From Sordariomycetes sp. S80-01Y (taxonomy: Eukaryota > Ascomycota > Sordariomycetes), in the NCBI GenBank assembly GCA_037042185.1, contig JAXQJY010000029.1:248001-312000 (forward strand): a DNA stretch of 64,000 nt. The letters run 5' to 3'. Positions within the stretch are counted from its first letter, which is position 1; the number at the start of each line of letters is the position of its first letter. The position numbers and the translations under genes were made by a program. Below, piece after piece: positions 41,779-52,619 of the stretch. The notes under the pieces are model-generated. The model saw only the letters and a list, made by a program, of their open reading frames with translations, was not told the DNA's origin and did not search any database.

Positions 41779-44456
41779 ATGATGGATCTGGACTCTCAGA
41801 CTCAACGTCAGGCACATCCCAACGATCCGCACCTCTTTAAAGATCTCAGATTTTGGATTGCGCAGCGTGTTCCAGCTCGTAGTGAGATCGTCAAGGACGT
41901 CAAGGTGACTGCTTTCCAACATACTCTGAAACATGACTGTGGTGCTAACCTCAGTGCAGAGGCACGGCGGTAGAGTCGTGCCTGTTGAGAAGAACGCGGA
42001 CTTTCTCATCGCTGACCCCAACCGCAACGACTGCCCCCCTGGCGCTTACAGCGTTAAGCTGATCGAAGACTCTATCAAACATGGCTGCTTCCAGCTGCCT
42101 GAGCGCTACCACATCGGCGCGCTGCCTGAACCGGGCGATAATTCTCTCGTTGCGTCCGTAGCCCAGAAGACGCGGAACCCAAGAAAGCACTTTAGGAATC
42201 CCTTCACACCCCAGGATGATAGCCTTTTAGCCAACTTTGTGACGTCTCATCCGGAGGCGCAGCACAGCATGAAAGCATGGGAAGAACTGGCTGAATTCGT
42301 AAGTCCTTCCGATTGCTCCGTTAGTTGCTGTGAGTCTGATGGTGGCGCAGAGCCCAAGGCATACGGCCGAGTCATGGCGTGATCGCTGGAAGAGGAAGAT
42401 TTCACAGCTCACGCCGCTCGAGATAAGTGCACTCGCGGCAGAGTCAGGTCACGTCTTTGGACCAATGGCCGGCACCGACATGCAACCCGGATCATTGCCG
42501 CAGCCTTCACAGCCTTCGCCAATGCCAACCCGCAGCACCCAAGATCGCCTCGCAGCGACGGACCTTCCAAGCGTGCCTCCGCCATCAAGAGAGGTGGATG
42601 CTGGGACTCAGGAAGGGGCCAACCCGCCACCGCTGGCTGAGCCCATTGCTAGTATCGAAGCGGCAGACCTACCTCTGCGGGAAGAAGGAGAGGGAGGGGA
42701 TGAAGACGAGTCGGAAGATCTCGAGCTGCAGAACGATTTCTACAAACAGCTCTCCGATTTCGCTCTCGCTAGGAACCTCCAAGACAGCCTCGAGATACAC
42801 CACACCGTTGCTGGTCAAGACTTTGGCCTATATACCCTCTTCGTCGCCGTCGGGAGGCGCCAGGAAGAATCGTTGGACGACATTGAGTGGGACGAAGTCG
42901 CCACGGAAGTGGGCATCCAGGCAGTAAGCCCAACGGTTGAGGCACATGTGAGGGAGATATTCGAGCAACACCTGGTACCCTTTCTGGAGCACAAGGACGA
43001 TGACGAGGACTCGGATGAAGACAGCCAAAGCCACGAGGCAGACCCACTGCCTGTGGAGGTGGCTGACGAAGAGCAAGAAGAGGGCGAGCCGTCTCACATT
43101 CCTGATACCTTTCAAGACGTCGACATAGCGTCCTCCCCGCCGCGGAAACAAGAACTTTCGCCGTCTGCTACCAAGCGTGCTCACTCAAGCCGAGCTACAT
43201 CCACCCGGAAGAGACGGAGGCTCTCGCCAAACACCGAGATACCGTCGACGCCCGACGAGCGTCTCGGCATTGTCAGGAAACCCGTCGAGCAGGACATCGA
43301 ACCTGGGCAAGATGAAGACAACGAGAATGGATCGCCACGGCAACCCCAGCCAACCCCGTTCTCAGCTCCAACCACCCGCCGTCTGTTTAATGTCGAAGTC
43401 AGGGACAGTCAGGAGGATTCACAGGCCGCATTCACCCAAGCCAGGACACCTAAACGCAAAACTGGCCAGACAAGTCTGGATGCGCAGGAGGCAGCGGCCG
43501 ACATCACCCCCAGCCAGCAACTCCTCGCGGAAGACCCCTTCGCGTTCCCCCCCAGCCCGGTCTTGAGGTCTTCGCCGACGCGTAAGGAGATCGTGCCACA
43601 AACACAAACTTCGGGCCAGACACGCAGACAAGAACCGTCAATCTCTCCGCCCAAGGCGATGGCTTTGGGGACAACTTCAGGCAAGTCGCCGACGAAAGAG
43701 ACAGGGAGACCAGCCGCTAGTACCAGCTCACCCCGCTACGTCCCGCCGCCTGAAGTTCCGCCGCGTCGTTCCTTGCCAGCTGGCTTCGCTGTCGAGCCTC
43801 GGAGCAACGCGCCACACACCACTCAACCGCTGCAGAGATCCTCCTCGGCCAGCCTCGCGAAGAAGCAACCCCAGGAAAGGACTAACCCTACCAGCAAGTC
43901 CACCGAGCAATATGACCCTTCTCGAGCTCACATCCCCTCCTCATCCCGCTCTCAAACGGCGAACAGCGCCCGTCGCTCCGCAAGCGCCACCATCACCCCC
44001 TTTGCGCGGATGCAGTCACGCACTAGCCCTCCACAAACCCTCGGTGAGCCCTCCACGATCGAGGACTGGATCTCCCACTACGAGCGCTCCTACCCGCGAC
44101 CCATCGTCATCATGGCCCTCAAGGCAACCACAATGACCCCGGGCTCCCAGGCACAGAGCACTATGGAGTCCCTGCGCAGGCACCAGGGCATCCCGACAAA
44201 CTACGAGGGCGTGTGGACCGAGCGCGACGACAGGGGCGCGCTCGCCGTCCAGGCCCTGGAGAGGGAGCTCGGCGAGGAGCTGTACGTCGCCAAGGGGAGC
44301 AGCTTCGCCACAAAGGGGAAAGGCACGCTGGACAGGACGGGCAGGATGCGCAAGGAGAAGGCGCGCCTGATGGACAAGCACGGCGGACGGGCCAATCTGA
44401 AGAACAGGTTGGAGTTTTTGGAGGCGGCGAGAAGGCAGGAAGACCATGTCGTATGA
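41779..44456 (+). CDS. RAP1: Telomere protein Rap1 (BRCT-Myb-RCT)
   Basis: Three exons, 41779-41904, 41960-42298 and 42351-44456, all phase 0, encode 856 residues. An N-terminal BRCT-like domain spans about residues 15-95 (LRFWIAQRVPARSEI, RHGGRVVPVEKNADFLIAD). A Myb domain spans about 122-175 (FTPQDDSLLANFV, MKAWEELAEF joined to HTAESWRDRWKRK), in which the intron falls in the third helix boundary. The long middle is acidic, then Pro/Ser-rich and disordered, with a basic KRRRLSP patch. The C-terminal about 130 residues (IEDWISHYERSYPRPIVIMALKATTM) form the Rap1 C-terminal (RCT) protein-interaction domain. The family protects telomeres. In filamentous ascomycetes, as in fission yeast and animals, Rap1 probably reaches telomeres through a TRF-like partner, because only one Myb domain is visible. 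Confidence 0.92.
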
Positions 44457-44781
44457 TAGGCATCAAAGTTGGAAATCGCGAATTGCACACACCGGGCATG
44501 CCGTTATGGAGGCGCGTTGACACATGTTCATTGGATTTTAACAGGACGTAGCGGGCGTTGGGGCATTCGTTACATGCTTCACTGCAAGCAAAAGGCAATT
44601 ATACCACCGGTGTCGGTCTATGACTTTATTTCATAACCCCTGTGACGTGATGAGAGCGAAATCCTATGGCCGCCCGCATTTAAACGCGTGTGATCTCCTG
44701 CGTTGTGAGAAGATTTGTGGCCCATCCCTAAAACCCGCGCCGCAAATCCCAGTTCCCCAAATAATCCATTCCCAATTTCGT
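44457..44781. other. 3' flank between RAP1 and KAR5
   Basis: Convergent 3' ends, about 325 bp. No gene recognised. Confidence 0.5.
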
Positions 44782-46453
44782 TCAAAAGGCCCTGATGTGT
44801 CTCCGCTTGCGTAAATCCTGGTTAAAAATGTCCGTTTCCGCCCAGAATGTGTCGTCGTTGGAGGTGGTGTTGCCCTCCACCACTCCGCTCACCTGCCCCT
44901 GACTGAGTTTGGCGTTCAGACTCGAAGCAAGCGCTGAAATGTTCGAGACGAGGAAGCCTGCAATCTCACCCGCGCCGATCAAAGCAATATTACGGACCGT
45001 GGATGGCGGCAGACCGTACGAGCCCATGACGAGGGAAGCAGCCGGGCAGTAGATATATGGCCAAAAACCTTGAAACCAGAAAGTGCTGGACAAAGAAGAT
45101 CTGAAGGTTGAAGCCGATGTTGCTGCCGAGTCAAGGGTCTCAAGGATGCTGTTCGTGCTGCTCTGGGCTTGCCGGAGCTGTTCGTTGTGCGCATCGTATC
45201 GAGAAGTTATGCTGTTGGCTTTGAGCTCGAGGCTCCTCATACTCTGTTCCTGGTCAGCAAAAGCAATTTCCCAAGATCAAAGCCCATCTACCTTTTCGAC
45301 ACGTTCCTGAGTTCTCTCTATCTCCTCGACTCTCGTGTGAGATGTCTCCAGCTCGTCGCGCAGGTGGCTTGAAGCAGTCATCATTCCTGTCAATGTGGTC
45401 AAGATAACATCAGCCTCATTGTTTGCTCGTTCGTTGAAGGATTCGAGCGCGGTTTCGTAGTTGTCCTTCAAACTTTCTGAGCTTTGCGCCATTTTCTGCA
45501 TCATGATTGCGAGAAACTCCTGTAAAGCATGGGCATCGCTGTTGGCTCGAGCGATCACATTCCCTGAATCCTCCGCCGCCTCGTAGAGTTTTGTTGACAC
45601 CATACTCTCCAAATCTCGTAGTCCAATCCTTAATGAATAGACTCCATGATCTGCTGCCTCAAGTTTGGAATTTGTATGGTCGATGGAATGGTCCAAGTCC
45701 TCGAGTCGGGTCTTCATGTGCTCCTCAACATCAGAGGTGAGCGTGGAGAGAATCTGCGTTACTCGCTGATATATCCGAATATTCTCATCTGACAAATAAG
45801 TAACAAGTCCGAAAGAACAGTGAATTCTGCAACGCACCTTTCTTGTTGTCCGCACGGGCAGCTTCGCAGAAGCGAAGAGCCTTGTGCCGATAACTTACCC
45901 AAGTGTTCCACGCGGAATCTGATTGTGCCAAACCTTCCAAGCACGAGTCAATTTCCTTGGTAACCACATGGAGATCTGGCTTGATTGGCATCGGTAGCCT
46001 TATCAAAGCATCTTCGCGAAATTGCGCGCATTGGGGAGGGATCTGGAAGTTGCCGCGCTCCAGGTCGCATATCGCCAAGCTGGCCGAGTACGAATCGACG
46101 AAGTCTCGCGCAGCGCGGCCATTGTCTGTGAGGATGGTTGCCTTACTCTTTCCCTCCAGAAGCTGGCAGTGATTCACCAGCAAGCGAGCGGCGTTACGGT
46201 GACAAAGAGGTTCGGATTCGAGCTCTTGCAGCTCATGAAGAGCCACTTCGTATGAGCGCGGCAGAAGAGAATCGTGACTGTCAGGCCCTACCTTTTCGTG
46301 CGTTAGGGATCCACCGAAGACTATGAGTGGTTAGCGATGCGCAGTATGTGGCGAGCACAGAGACAAACCTCGCTGCCTACTTATGGCCCAAGAGAGAGCC
46401 TCGACGCCGAACGCGCTTAGGCACAAAGCCCACACAACCCTAAGAAGGCGCAT
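44782..46453 (-). CDS. KAR5: Nuclear-fusion membrane protein Kar5/Tht1
   Basis: Four exons, 46453-46381, 46320-45838, 45788-45292 and 45243-44782, encode 504 residues. A signal peptide ([23 protein letters not shown]) is followed by a luminal domain with the family's Cys residues ([72 protein letters not shown], in parts). A long coiled-coil region covers about 190-390. Two hydrophobic segments (about 425-475) and a basic C-terminus RKRRHIRAF complete it. In the family it sits in the ER/nuclear envelope and is needed for nuclear membrane fusion in karyogamy after mating. Divergence is high, as usual for this family, but the domain order and Cys pattern are convincing. Expression is probably linked to the sexual cycle. 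Confidence 0.85.
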
Positions 46454-48361
46454 TGTAAGAGCCCTTGCAATCACTGTTAGCAGATGTGAGATGCTGTCTC
46501 CTGCGTGTCGCATGCGCGAAGGGATACGTCCCCTGCCCGGCAGTCGTAGTCTTGTGGTTGCGCCGCAGTGCCTTGGTAGTTGCAACCCTACTGCGCGCGA
46601 CGCAGCAGAAGCCGATAAGTGAAAATGACACCCAAAGAGGAGGAGGACTTGGGAGGTCTGAAGGTCATAAGGGGTGGAGCCTGAGGGTTGAGCTCTGGGT
46701 CAACAGATGTGAGGAAAGACGTGGTGCACCGATCGCCTAGTCCACGGAGACGTGGAGCTCGGTGATGTTTGTAGGTTCGCAAGTGTATGTCCGAAGTGCG
46801 CCTCTTAAAGGCCGGGGGCAGAGTTCGGATGGTTCGACATCAAGAAGCAGGCCGGTGACCACTTCGAGTTGAAGTACAGATTATGGGGGGCGGGGCTGGC
46901 TGAAGAGCGTAGACGGGGGAGTTTGAATCCGATGACCCTACCGTCGATGGGGCTCCTTCCCAACTTTGCAACAAGCAGCGAGTCGTCTGTTTTGAAATAA
47001 AGTACATCAAGGGAAGGTGAGCGCGGATGGAGCATCGCTCTTTCCCCGGCCGAGCTCTGCTTGATGCCGATCAGCGAGTGCACCTCATCCTAGAGCTACC
47101 TCAAGACTGCCGCGTTTTTCCAAACCAGGTACCTACAGGTAGGATAAATACTTGAATTGGTGTGGATGTTTACTTTTACCCCTTTCGTCACCTCCTCAGT
47201 TTGCGATCAGGAGAAGTCCCCGACTGCCCTCGGCGTACGGACCGGCATGGCCAAGATCATGGCTCGTATTCTAGATAGCACTTCGAATATGATGTCTATA
47301 GAATAGGTCTAAATGTGATTTGGCCAGTGCTGTATGATGGCTACGTCTCTACGACAGAGCCAGCCAGAGCGGCTTGTGTAACGCTAAGACCACGTGTTGA
47401 AGCAATAACGTGGTTTCAGGACGCACGTGTAGTTTGGGGGCTTGATTTATCCCAGTTTTCCAGTACTCTCAAGTAGTAGTTATTTGCCAAGCTTGTAGAA
47501 ATTTCAACATATCAAGGGCGCCAAGGGAGGCTGTACAATGACCTCATCTGTGAATTCCGAATGCCATCAGGCTTGAGAGCCCTTCTCGCTTGACCGTCAT
47601 TTGCTTCCGAGGCCGGTCAAGTGCACGCCAACTTGCACAATTGCGCTCCCGCTCCAGACTGTCGCTAAGCGCAGGAAGATGCAGCCGTCCGGGTCACTGC
47701 AGGCAACTTACTGTCTTCCACAGGGCCATTCGCTCTGCCACCGAGGGGCCCTACTGTGACCTGCCAGTGCTTATGACGTTCTGTAGGTACTAAGTGCCAC
47801 CGCCTATGCCAGCGGGCCCACATGGCTTAACTCGGGCTCATGCAGCTCCCTTCGCGTGCCGTCTTCAACAAGCTCTTCACTCGCGCTCTCCCGACGTCTC
47901 TCTCAAAAAAGCTTTCCTTAGGACTCACGATACATCGCGACAGCGAACAAACAACCGACGCCAAGAACGGCGTCATTGTCCCGCATTTCGCGCGCGTCAC
48001 GAGTCGCCTCACGCGGCGCTGCATACTGGAAGGGAAACTACATCGCCGATTCAGCGCGATTGATCGTCAACAACAACATTGGGGATCAACATTTTTACTC
48101 GGCCCCGTCACCTGCATCCTCTCCTCTGCCCCCGTCCCTTCGTACACGACCCAAAGGGCGACATCTCTGGCCAAAGAGCAAATGTCTTGATTTGCACCGC
48201 GATTCTCCCTCGGGGGTGCAGGTTCATAGAGGCTGCTGTTACTAGACAGTGCCTCTCACTGGTAGGGCCCCTCCTTCGCCTGAAAGCACCCCCTCAGCGA
48301 CCCGGGACTCTCGGCTGACATGGGACAGATACCTCAGTGAGGACAAAATTAAGGGGGAACC
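46454..48361. other. Long intergenic region
   Basis: About 1.9 kb with no supported gene. AT/GC content fluctuates. Short GGTACCTACAGGTAGG-like and TGTAGGTAC motifs occur near 47129 and 47783, and a cacgtg-type E-box-like element is visible around 47390 (ccacgtgt). It contains the upstream regions of KAR5 and of the small gene at 48362. Confidence 0.45.
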
Positions 48362-48547
48362 ATGTGCACCCAGGTCGATAAACGGTGGTCCTGCGGTCAC
48401 ATCGGCTACTTTCACATCAAATTCTGCGATCGTCTCTTTAAGGGCTGCAAGGGGACGTCGGCTGTGCATGAGTTCGTCGACGTGGATGAGATGTGCAGCG
48501 ACTGCGAGAGGAGGGACACGCTGCCCGAGCCTCTGGAGTCCAAGTAG
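48362..48547 (+). CDS. Small Cys/His-rich protein, 61 residues
   Basis: Single exon. The sequence has C2, SCGHIGYF, FCDRLFKGCKGTS and MCSDCERR: seven Cys and three His spaced as in a small zinc-binding fold. No signal peptide, so it is not a secreted cysteine-rich effector. The layout (MCxQV...W.CGH...CDRLFKGC.GTSAVH...DE.C.DC) recalls a family of tiny proteins that I associate with Sordariomycetes; its function is unknown to me. The start is the only ATG in frame, in context ACCATGT. The Met-Cys start and spacing also resemble the head of the large protein at 9533. Confidence 0.65.
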   Translation: MCTQVDKRWSCGHIGYFHIKFCDRLFKGCKGTSAVHEFVDVDEMCSDCERRDTLPEPLESK

Positions 48548-48765
48548 GCTGACAGGACTACGACCATGCCCCGGTCATCATAATCACGGGAAGGAGTTCG
48601 AGCACGGGTCATTATGATGGTATGAGAATAATGTGAGATCAAGATCATGTTATCAAACTAGTAATGGAATACTGTCTTGGAAGGGAGACAGTCGACACTG
48701 CGTCCGCAGTGTTTGGAATACAATTCACAGTCCTGAGATTGTCGGCTCGCATCCTCCTTTCAGCC

Positions 48766-49533
48766 TCACGCCGCGTCAGCCAGCTGAGCGAGTTGCTCCC
48801 ACTCCCCCTGCGATGGTGCCCTCTTCTTCATGTTCGGATCGATCCAGTCCGCCGCATCGTCCCAGTCTCCGTATACGTACCCGATCGTGTACGTGTGGTA
48901 GCCCCTTTCCAGCCAGCACCGACACCCGCTGATCAGCTGCTGGCAGTTGTCGCAGCCCTCCTTGATGGGTGCTGGGAAGTCCATCCCCCCCATGTCGGTG
49001 CACACAGTCGGGTCCGTGTAGAGCTTCATGCAGCTGCGTTGTGCGCGGGACAGCATGTCCTCGGAGCTGGCCGTCGAGACCTCGATCCAGGACTTCCAGC
49101 AGTCGCCAAAGTCGCACTTGCGGACGGGCATGGTCGTCGGGTTGGGAGGCTCGGGCTTCTCTTCCTCGGGCTCCTTGGTGGGCTCGGGGGCCTTTTCGCC
49201 GCGGGACTGCTCGCCAGGCGGAGGGGAGCCTTTGCTTTTGCCATCAGGTGGAGGTGGCAGGGACTTGACGCAGTAGAAGTAGCCCAGGTTGATGTTGCCG
49301 CTCTCGCAGCCCGCACCGCCGGCAAGTCCGGGGTTCAGACGGAGGAACTCGTTCATCCCGCCGGCCTTCGGGGCGAGGCTGTCGCAGGTGTCCCCGTCGA
49401 CAGCTTGTGCGAAGCCTTCGCAAGTTGGGAAGGGAGGCGAGAGCATCGGGGCTGGCGTCTGGATGGCCGGGTTTCCGCCATGAGCGATGGGAATGACAGC
49501 AGATACAAAGTTTATGGTGTCCAGAAAATTCAT
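48766..49533 (-). CDS. LysM-like Cys-rich protein, possibly secreted
   Basis: Single exon, 255 residues. The N-terminus has a short hydrophobic stretch (INFVSAVIPIAHG), a weak signal-peptide candidate. Residues about 38-88 (CEGFAQAVDGDTCDSLAPKAGG...FLRLNPGL...YFYCV) fit a single LysM with paired Cys, as in fungal chitin-binding LysM proteins. A Pro/Glu/Lys-rich linker follows (about 92-135). The C-terminal part has eight more Cys (RKCDFGDCWKSW, SCMKLY, VCTDMGG, GCDNCQQLISGCRCW). LysM proteins bind chitin or peptidoglycan-type glycans and some are effectors that hide hyphal chitin; whether this one is exported is uncertain. No introns seen. Confidence 0.7.
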   Translation of the reverse strand: MNFLDTINFVSAVIPIAHGGNPAIQTPAPMLSPPFPTCEGFAQAVDGDTCDSLAPKAGGMNEFLRLNPGLAGGAGCESGNINLGYFYCVKSLPPPPDGKSKGSPPPGEQSRGEKAPEPTKEPEEEKPEPPNPTTMPVRKCDFGDCWKSWIEVSTASSEDMLSRAQRSCMKLYTDPTVCTDMGGMDFPAPIKEGCDNCQQLISGCRCWLERGYHTYTIGYVYGDWDDAADWIDPNMKKRAPSQGEWEQLAQLADAA

Positions 49534-50446
49534 CTTAATGTTGTCGATACTGTGCTTATTTTGGGTGTATGTTTCAATACTAGGGTGGTGGTATAGGGCG
49601 TCGCCTCTAAAGTTGGAGACGGCCGCTCTTATACGCTCTGTCAGAGGCGAGATACGTTCAGGAATAACCCCAATGTCTTATTGAGCCCCTCGAAACTGAA
49701 ATATTCTGATCTATTGAGCACCCAATGCAGAAATTGCATAGGTCGTGCTGCGAGCAGCCCTTGATCTCAACAAAGAACGATGGCTGTACACACCAAGAAC
49801 AAATACCCTTAGCTTGGAACAAATCAGGACTCCACGTTGACCGAGTGTCTTCGCACCCAACACCAGCCGGAAACAAGAAGCGGAGAGAGGCGTGTTAACC
49901 CAAGGGGCAGTGAAGGGATTATTGATGCAGCTCAGTAGGTTGGGTTTAAAGATAGCATGCCCGTGGGAAAGGGGCAGCGGAGGGTTCGAGGGGAGGCCCG
50001 TGTTGCGAGCGCACCGAAGCACTTATAGATTCAGAGAAACACGTATCAGTATTAAGAACGGAGACCAGGAGCTTATAGAAACTGAACCATTAAGATTGTG
50101 CATTAGTAGCTATTTCTCATGATACAGCAGGCAGCTGTGACGAGGGGTTTGGCTTGGCATTCGGGCGCCTACCCGGTACTTCATGATCGACGACCAGCAC
50201 TGGCTGTCGAGGCACTTTTGCGCATTGATTTCCTGCTGGATAGTTTTGAGTATCGGATTGCGTAGGGGCTTGAATATCCTGACCAACCGTTTCCTTCAGA
50301 GGACGACCTACACCTAGCGGGAGACGGGCTCAAGGCTTCAGAGACATCAGAACTTGACAAAGTGGCTTCGAAGCACCAGTCACCACTCAGGTCAATGCGA
50401 CCACATGGAAGCATTCATATGTTACAGATTTTGTACTATGCTACAC
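49534..50446. other. Intergenic region
   Basis: About 900 bp between the LysM-like gene start and the ICP55 3' end. No supported gene. Probably contains the LysM-gene promoter. Confidence 0.45.
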
Positions 50447-51987
50447 CTAAACCTCTCTCAAGGCCTCGATATCTCTAACCTCCTTTACCGCTTCGCGACT
50501 CAGGATATACGGACTGTCATCATCCACACAAACACTGTCCTCGATCCTCACACCCATTCCCCTGAAGTGCTCTGGCCAACGCTCATCATCAGGCGCCACA
50601 TATACTCCTGGTTCAATAGTGATGCAGTGGCCCCTCTTCAATACCTCCCTGCGACTGTATCCAGGGCAGTCGTGCACATCGAGCCCGATGTAATGGCCAA
50701 CATGATGGGGGAACAGAGCCGAGATGTTACTCATGTTGACATCGAAGCCTATCGCTTTCAATTGGTCGACGAGCCCGCGTACGGTGATGCGGTGGATGTC
50801 TTCGAGAGACATGTTCGCGTCCGCCCGGCAGAGGGCGACGCTGGTCCGTTGGACTTTGAGAACAGCTTCGTACAGGTCCCTCTGAGCAGGGGTGAAGCGG
50901 CCTGAAGCAGGCCATGTGCGAGTTATGTCGGTGATGTAAGTGCCGTACTCGCCCCCTGCATCGATCATGATGAACTCGTCCTCTTGGAAGGTATTGTCAT
51001 TGATCGTGTAATGTATGCAGTTCCCACGCTCCCCACCAGCTACAACGGGGATATACGCTGGGCCCTCGCAACCTTGCATGGCGAATTGATAGTCGAGGAA
51101 GGCGTGTAGATCTTTCTCGCGTTTCCAGGGCTGGCGCATGGCGTCAGTTATGACGCGACCGGAGACCTGGCCTGCTCGGCGCATGTTGACGACCTCTGCT
51201 GGGCTTTTGATGGCGCGTAGCTTGTTCATGACCGGGAAGAGCGTCGTACGCGACGGCCCTGAGTCGCGGTGGAAAAACTTGTGCAGCGGACTGTCGTCCT
51301 TGTACGATGGGATATCCGTGTAGACCAGCTTCGCGCTGCCCAATAGCTTCGGGAGTTCTATCTCCGCCCGCTCGATCGCATATGCCTCGTCTGCGTTGAA
51401 GACATCCTCCGCAGCCTGCACGCCATTCCTGTATCCTGACCATTGCTCTTCTCTGGGGTCTTTCTTGCGACAGAACATGAGAAAGGCATAGTCTCCGAGC
51501 TCAGGACCAGTTTTCTTGATCACCGCGATCGCATCTGGCTCCTTCCACCCGGTCAACCACAAGAAGTTAGATTCTTGTCTATATGGATGGAAGACGGCGC
51601 CGGATTTATAGGCGATGGGTGCGGCGTGGAGGATAGCGAGGGAACCGTCCGTCATGGAGTGGGCGAGGGCGGCGCGACGGTCGGCATACTCCTGGGCGGT
51701 GATTCCAGGTGTTACTATCTGCTATCAACAGCTGTACACGCTCAATGGGGATCGCGTAACCTACTCTCGCCAGCTCTGAGGAGGTGGGGATGTGTCTCGT
51801 GGACCGGCTGGCCAAACTTTAGATCGGCGGCAGAGACATGCTGGGTTGCGTAGGTCCTTCGACTTTGCGCAGCTAATGGTTCCTGACCGCGGCTGGGGCA
51901 GATGTGTCTCCTGAGCGCTGTGCGTGGAGCTGTATACGCGCAGCGGATTCGAGGTGCGCTCCGGAATGGTGGCAGAGGGAGCTTCAT
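50447..51987 (-). CDS. ICP55: Mitochondrial intermediate-cleaving aminopeptidase Icp55
   Basis: Two exons, 51987-51765 and 51714-50447 (A/TA junction), encode 496 residues. The N-terminus is Arg-rich with RRTYATQH, a good mitochondrial presequence. Then come the aminopeptidase-P N domain (FHPYRQESNFLWLTGW) and the pita-bread catalytic domain: MIDAGGEYGTYITDITRTWP (two metal Asp), FPHHVGHYIGLDVHD (metal His), CITIEPGVYV and GVRIEDSVCV (metal Glu). In yeast Icp55 removes one residue after MPP cleavage, stabilising imported proteins by the N-end rule. A cytosolic X-Pro aminopeptidase is less likely because of the presequence. Divergent to DBF4. All five metal ligands can be assigned. Confidence 0.94.
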
Positions 51988-52619
51988 TTTACGGCGAACA
52001 CGGGTTGTTTGGGGAGGAAATTAGACAACAAACTATAGAAACACAGGCGCATTGTAGCCTGGAAGCAAGAGAACAGCAGAAGAGAAGGAGAAGTGCCGCC
52101 TAGGACGTGAAGATGCACTGCATGGCGAAGTTGAAGTTGGAGGTGACAATTGACATGCTCCGAAAAGTGCAAGCCTCGGAGTTGAGCGCGGAGAATTGTG
52201 CTTGCATAAAGTGTTATGCGAACCTGTTGCTGGTGCGGCGGGATGGCCCGTGCATGTTATTTGACGTTTACGCCCGATGAGGACTAGCGCTGTTGAATGT
52301 TGTGCCAAGCGCGAAGAGTCTCCAGCGACACGGGCGTCGACTCCAGCAACGGCTTGCAGAACCAGCCTCTCCAACACAACCTCTCTCACAAGTCCCAAAC
52401 GCGGTCAAAAGGGCATTGGTTTGGCTTCTCGATGTCTGCTTGACTTGCTTTGTGCCTCAACGCCGATTCCTCTTCTCTTCCTCCTCGCGTCCTCGACGTG
52501 TCGTCCTCCACGTCGCGTGCCTACTCACGGTCGAGCTCGCCTCCCGCCCCGCCTTGTCCCAACCTCGCCGTTGACTGGGCCTTGCCTCTACCAGAGCATG
52601 ACGGTAGTCCCTCGGTTTT
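51988..52619. promoter_or_regulatory. Divergent promoter of ICP55 and DBF4
   Basis: About 630 bp. The final 200 bases on the plus strand are CT-rich and include two MluI-box-like sites described separately. An upstream open frame (52277-52768) overlaps the DBF4 start in another phase but has no domain. Confidence 0.5.
52485..52518 (+). promoter_or_regulatory. Pair of MBF-type (MluI-box-like) sites upstream of DBF4
   Basis: TCGCGT occurs at 52485-52490 and again at 52513-52518, 28 bp apart and about 100-135 bp upstream of the DBF4 start. Both fit the WCGCGW core recognised by MBF/DSC1 in yeasts. DBF4 is expected to be G1/S-regulated. Six-base sites occur often by chance, so this is suggestive only. 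Confidence 0.35.

Noticed and set aside
48664-49596. 310-codon plus-strand open frame
   Set aside because: Antisense to the LysM-like gene. The minus-strand reading has spaced Cys and a recognisable module, the plus-strand one does not.
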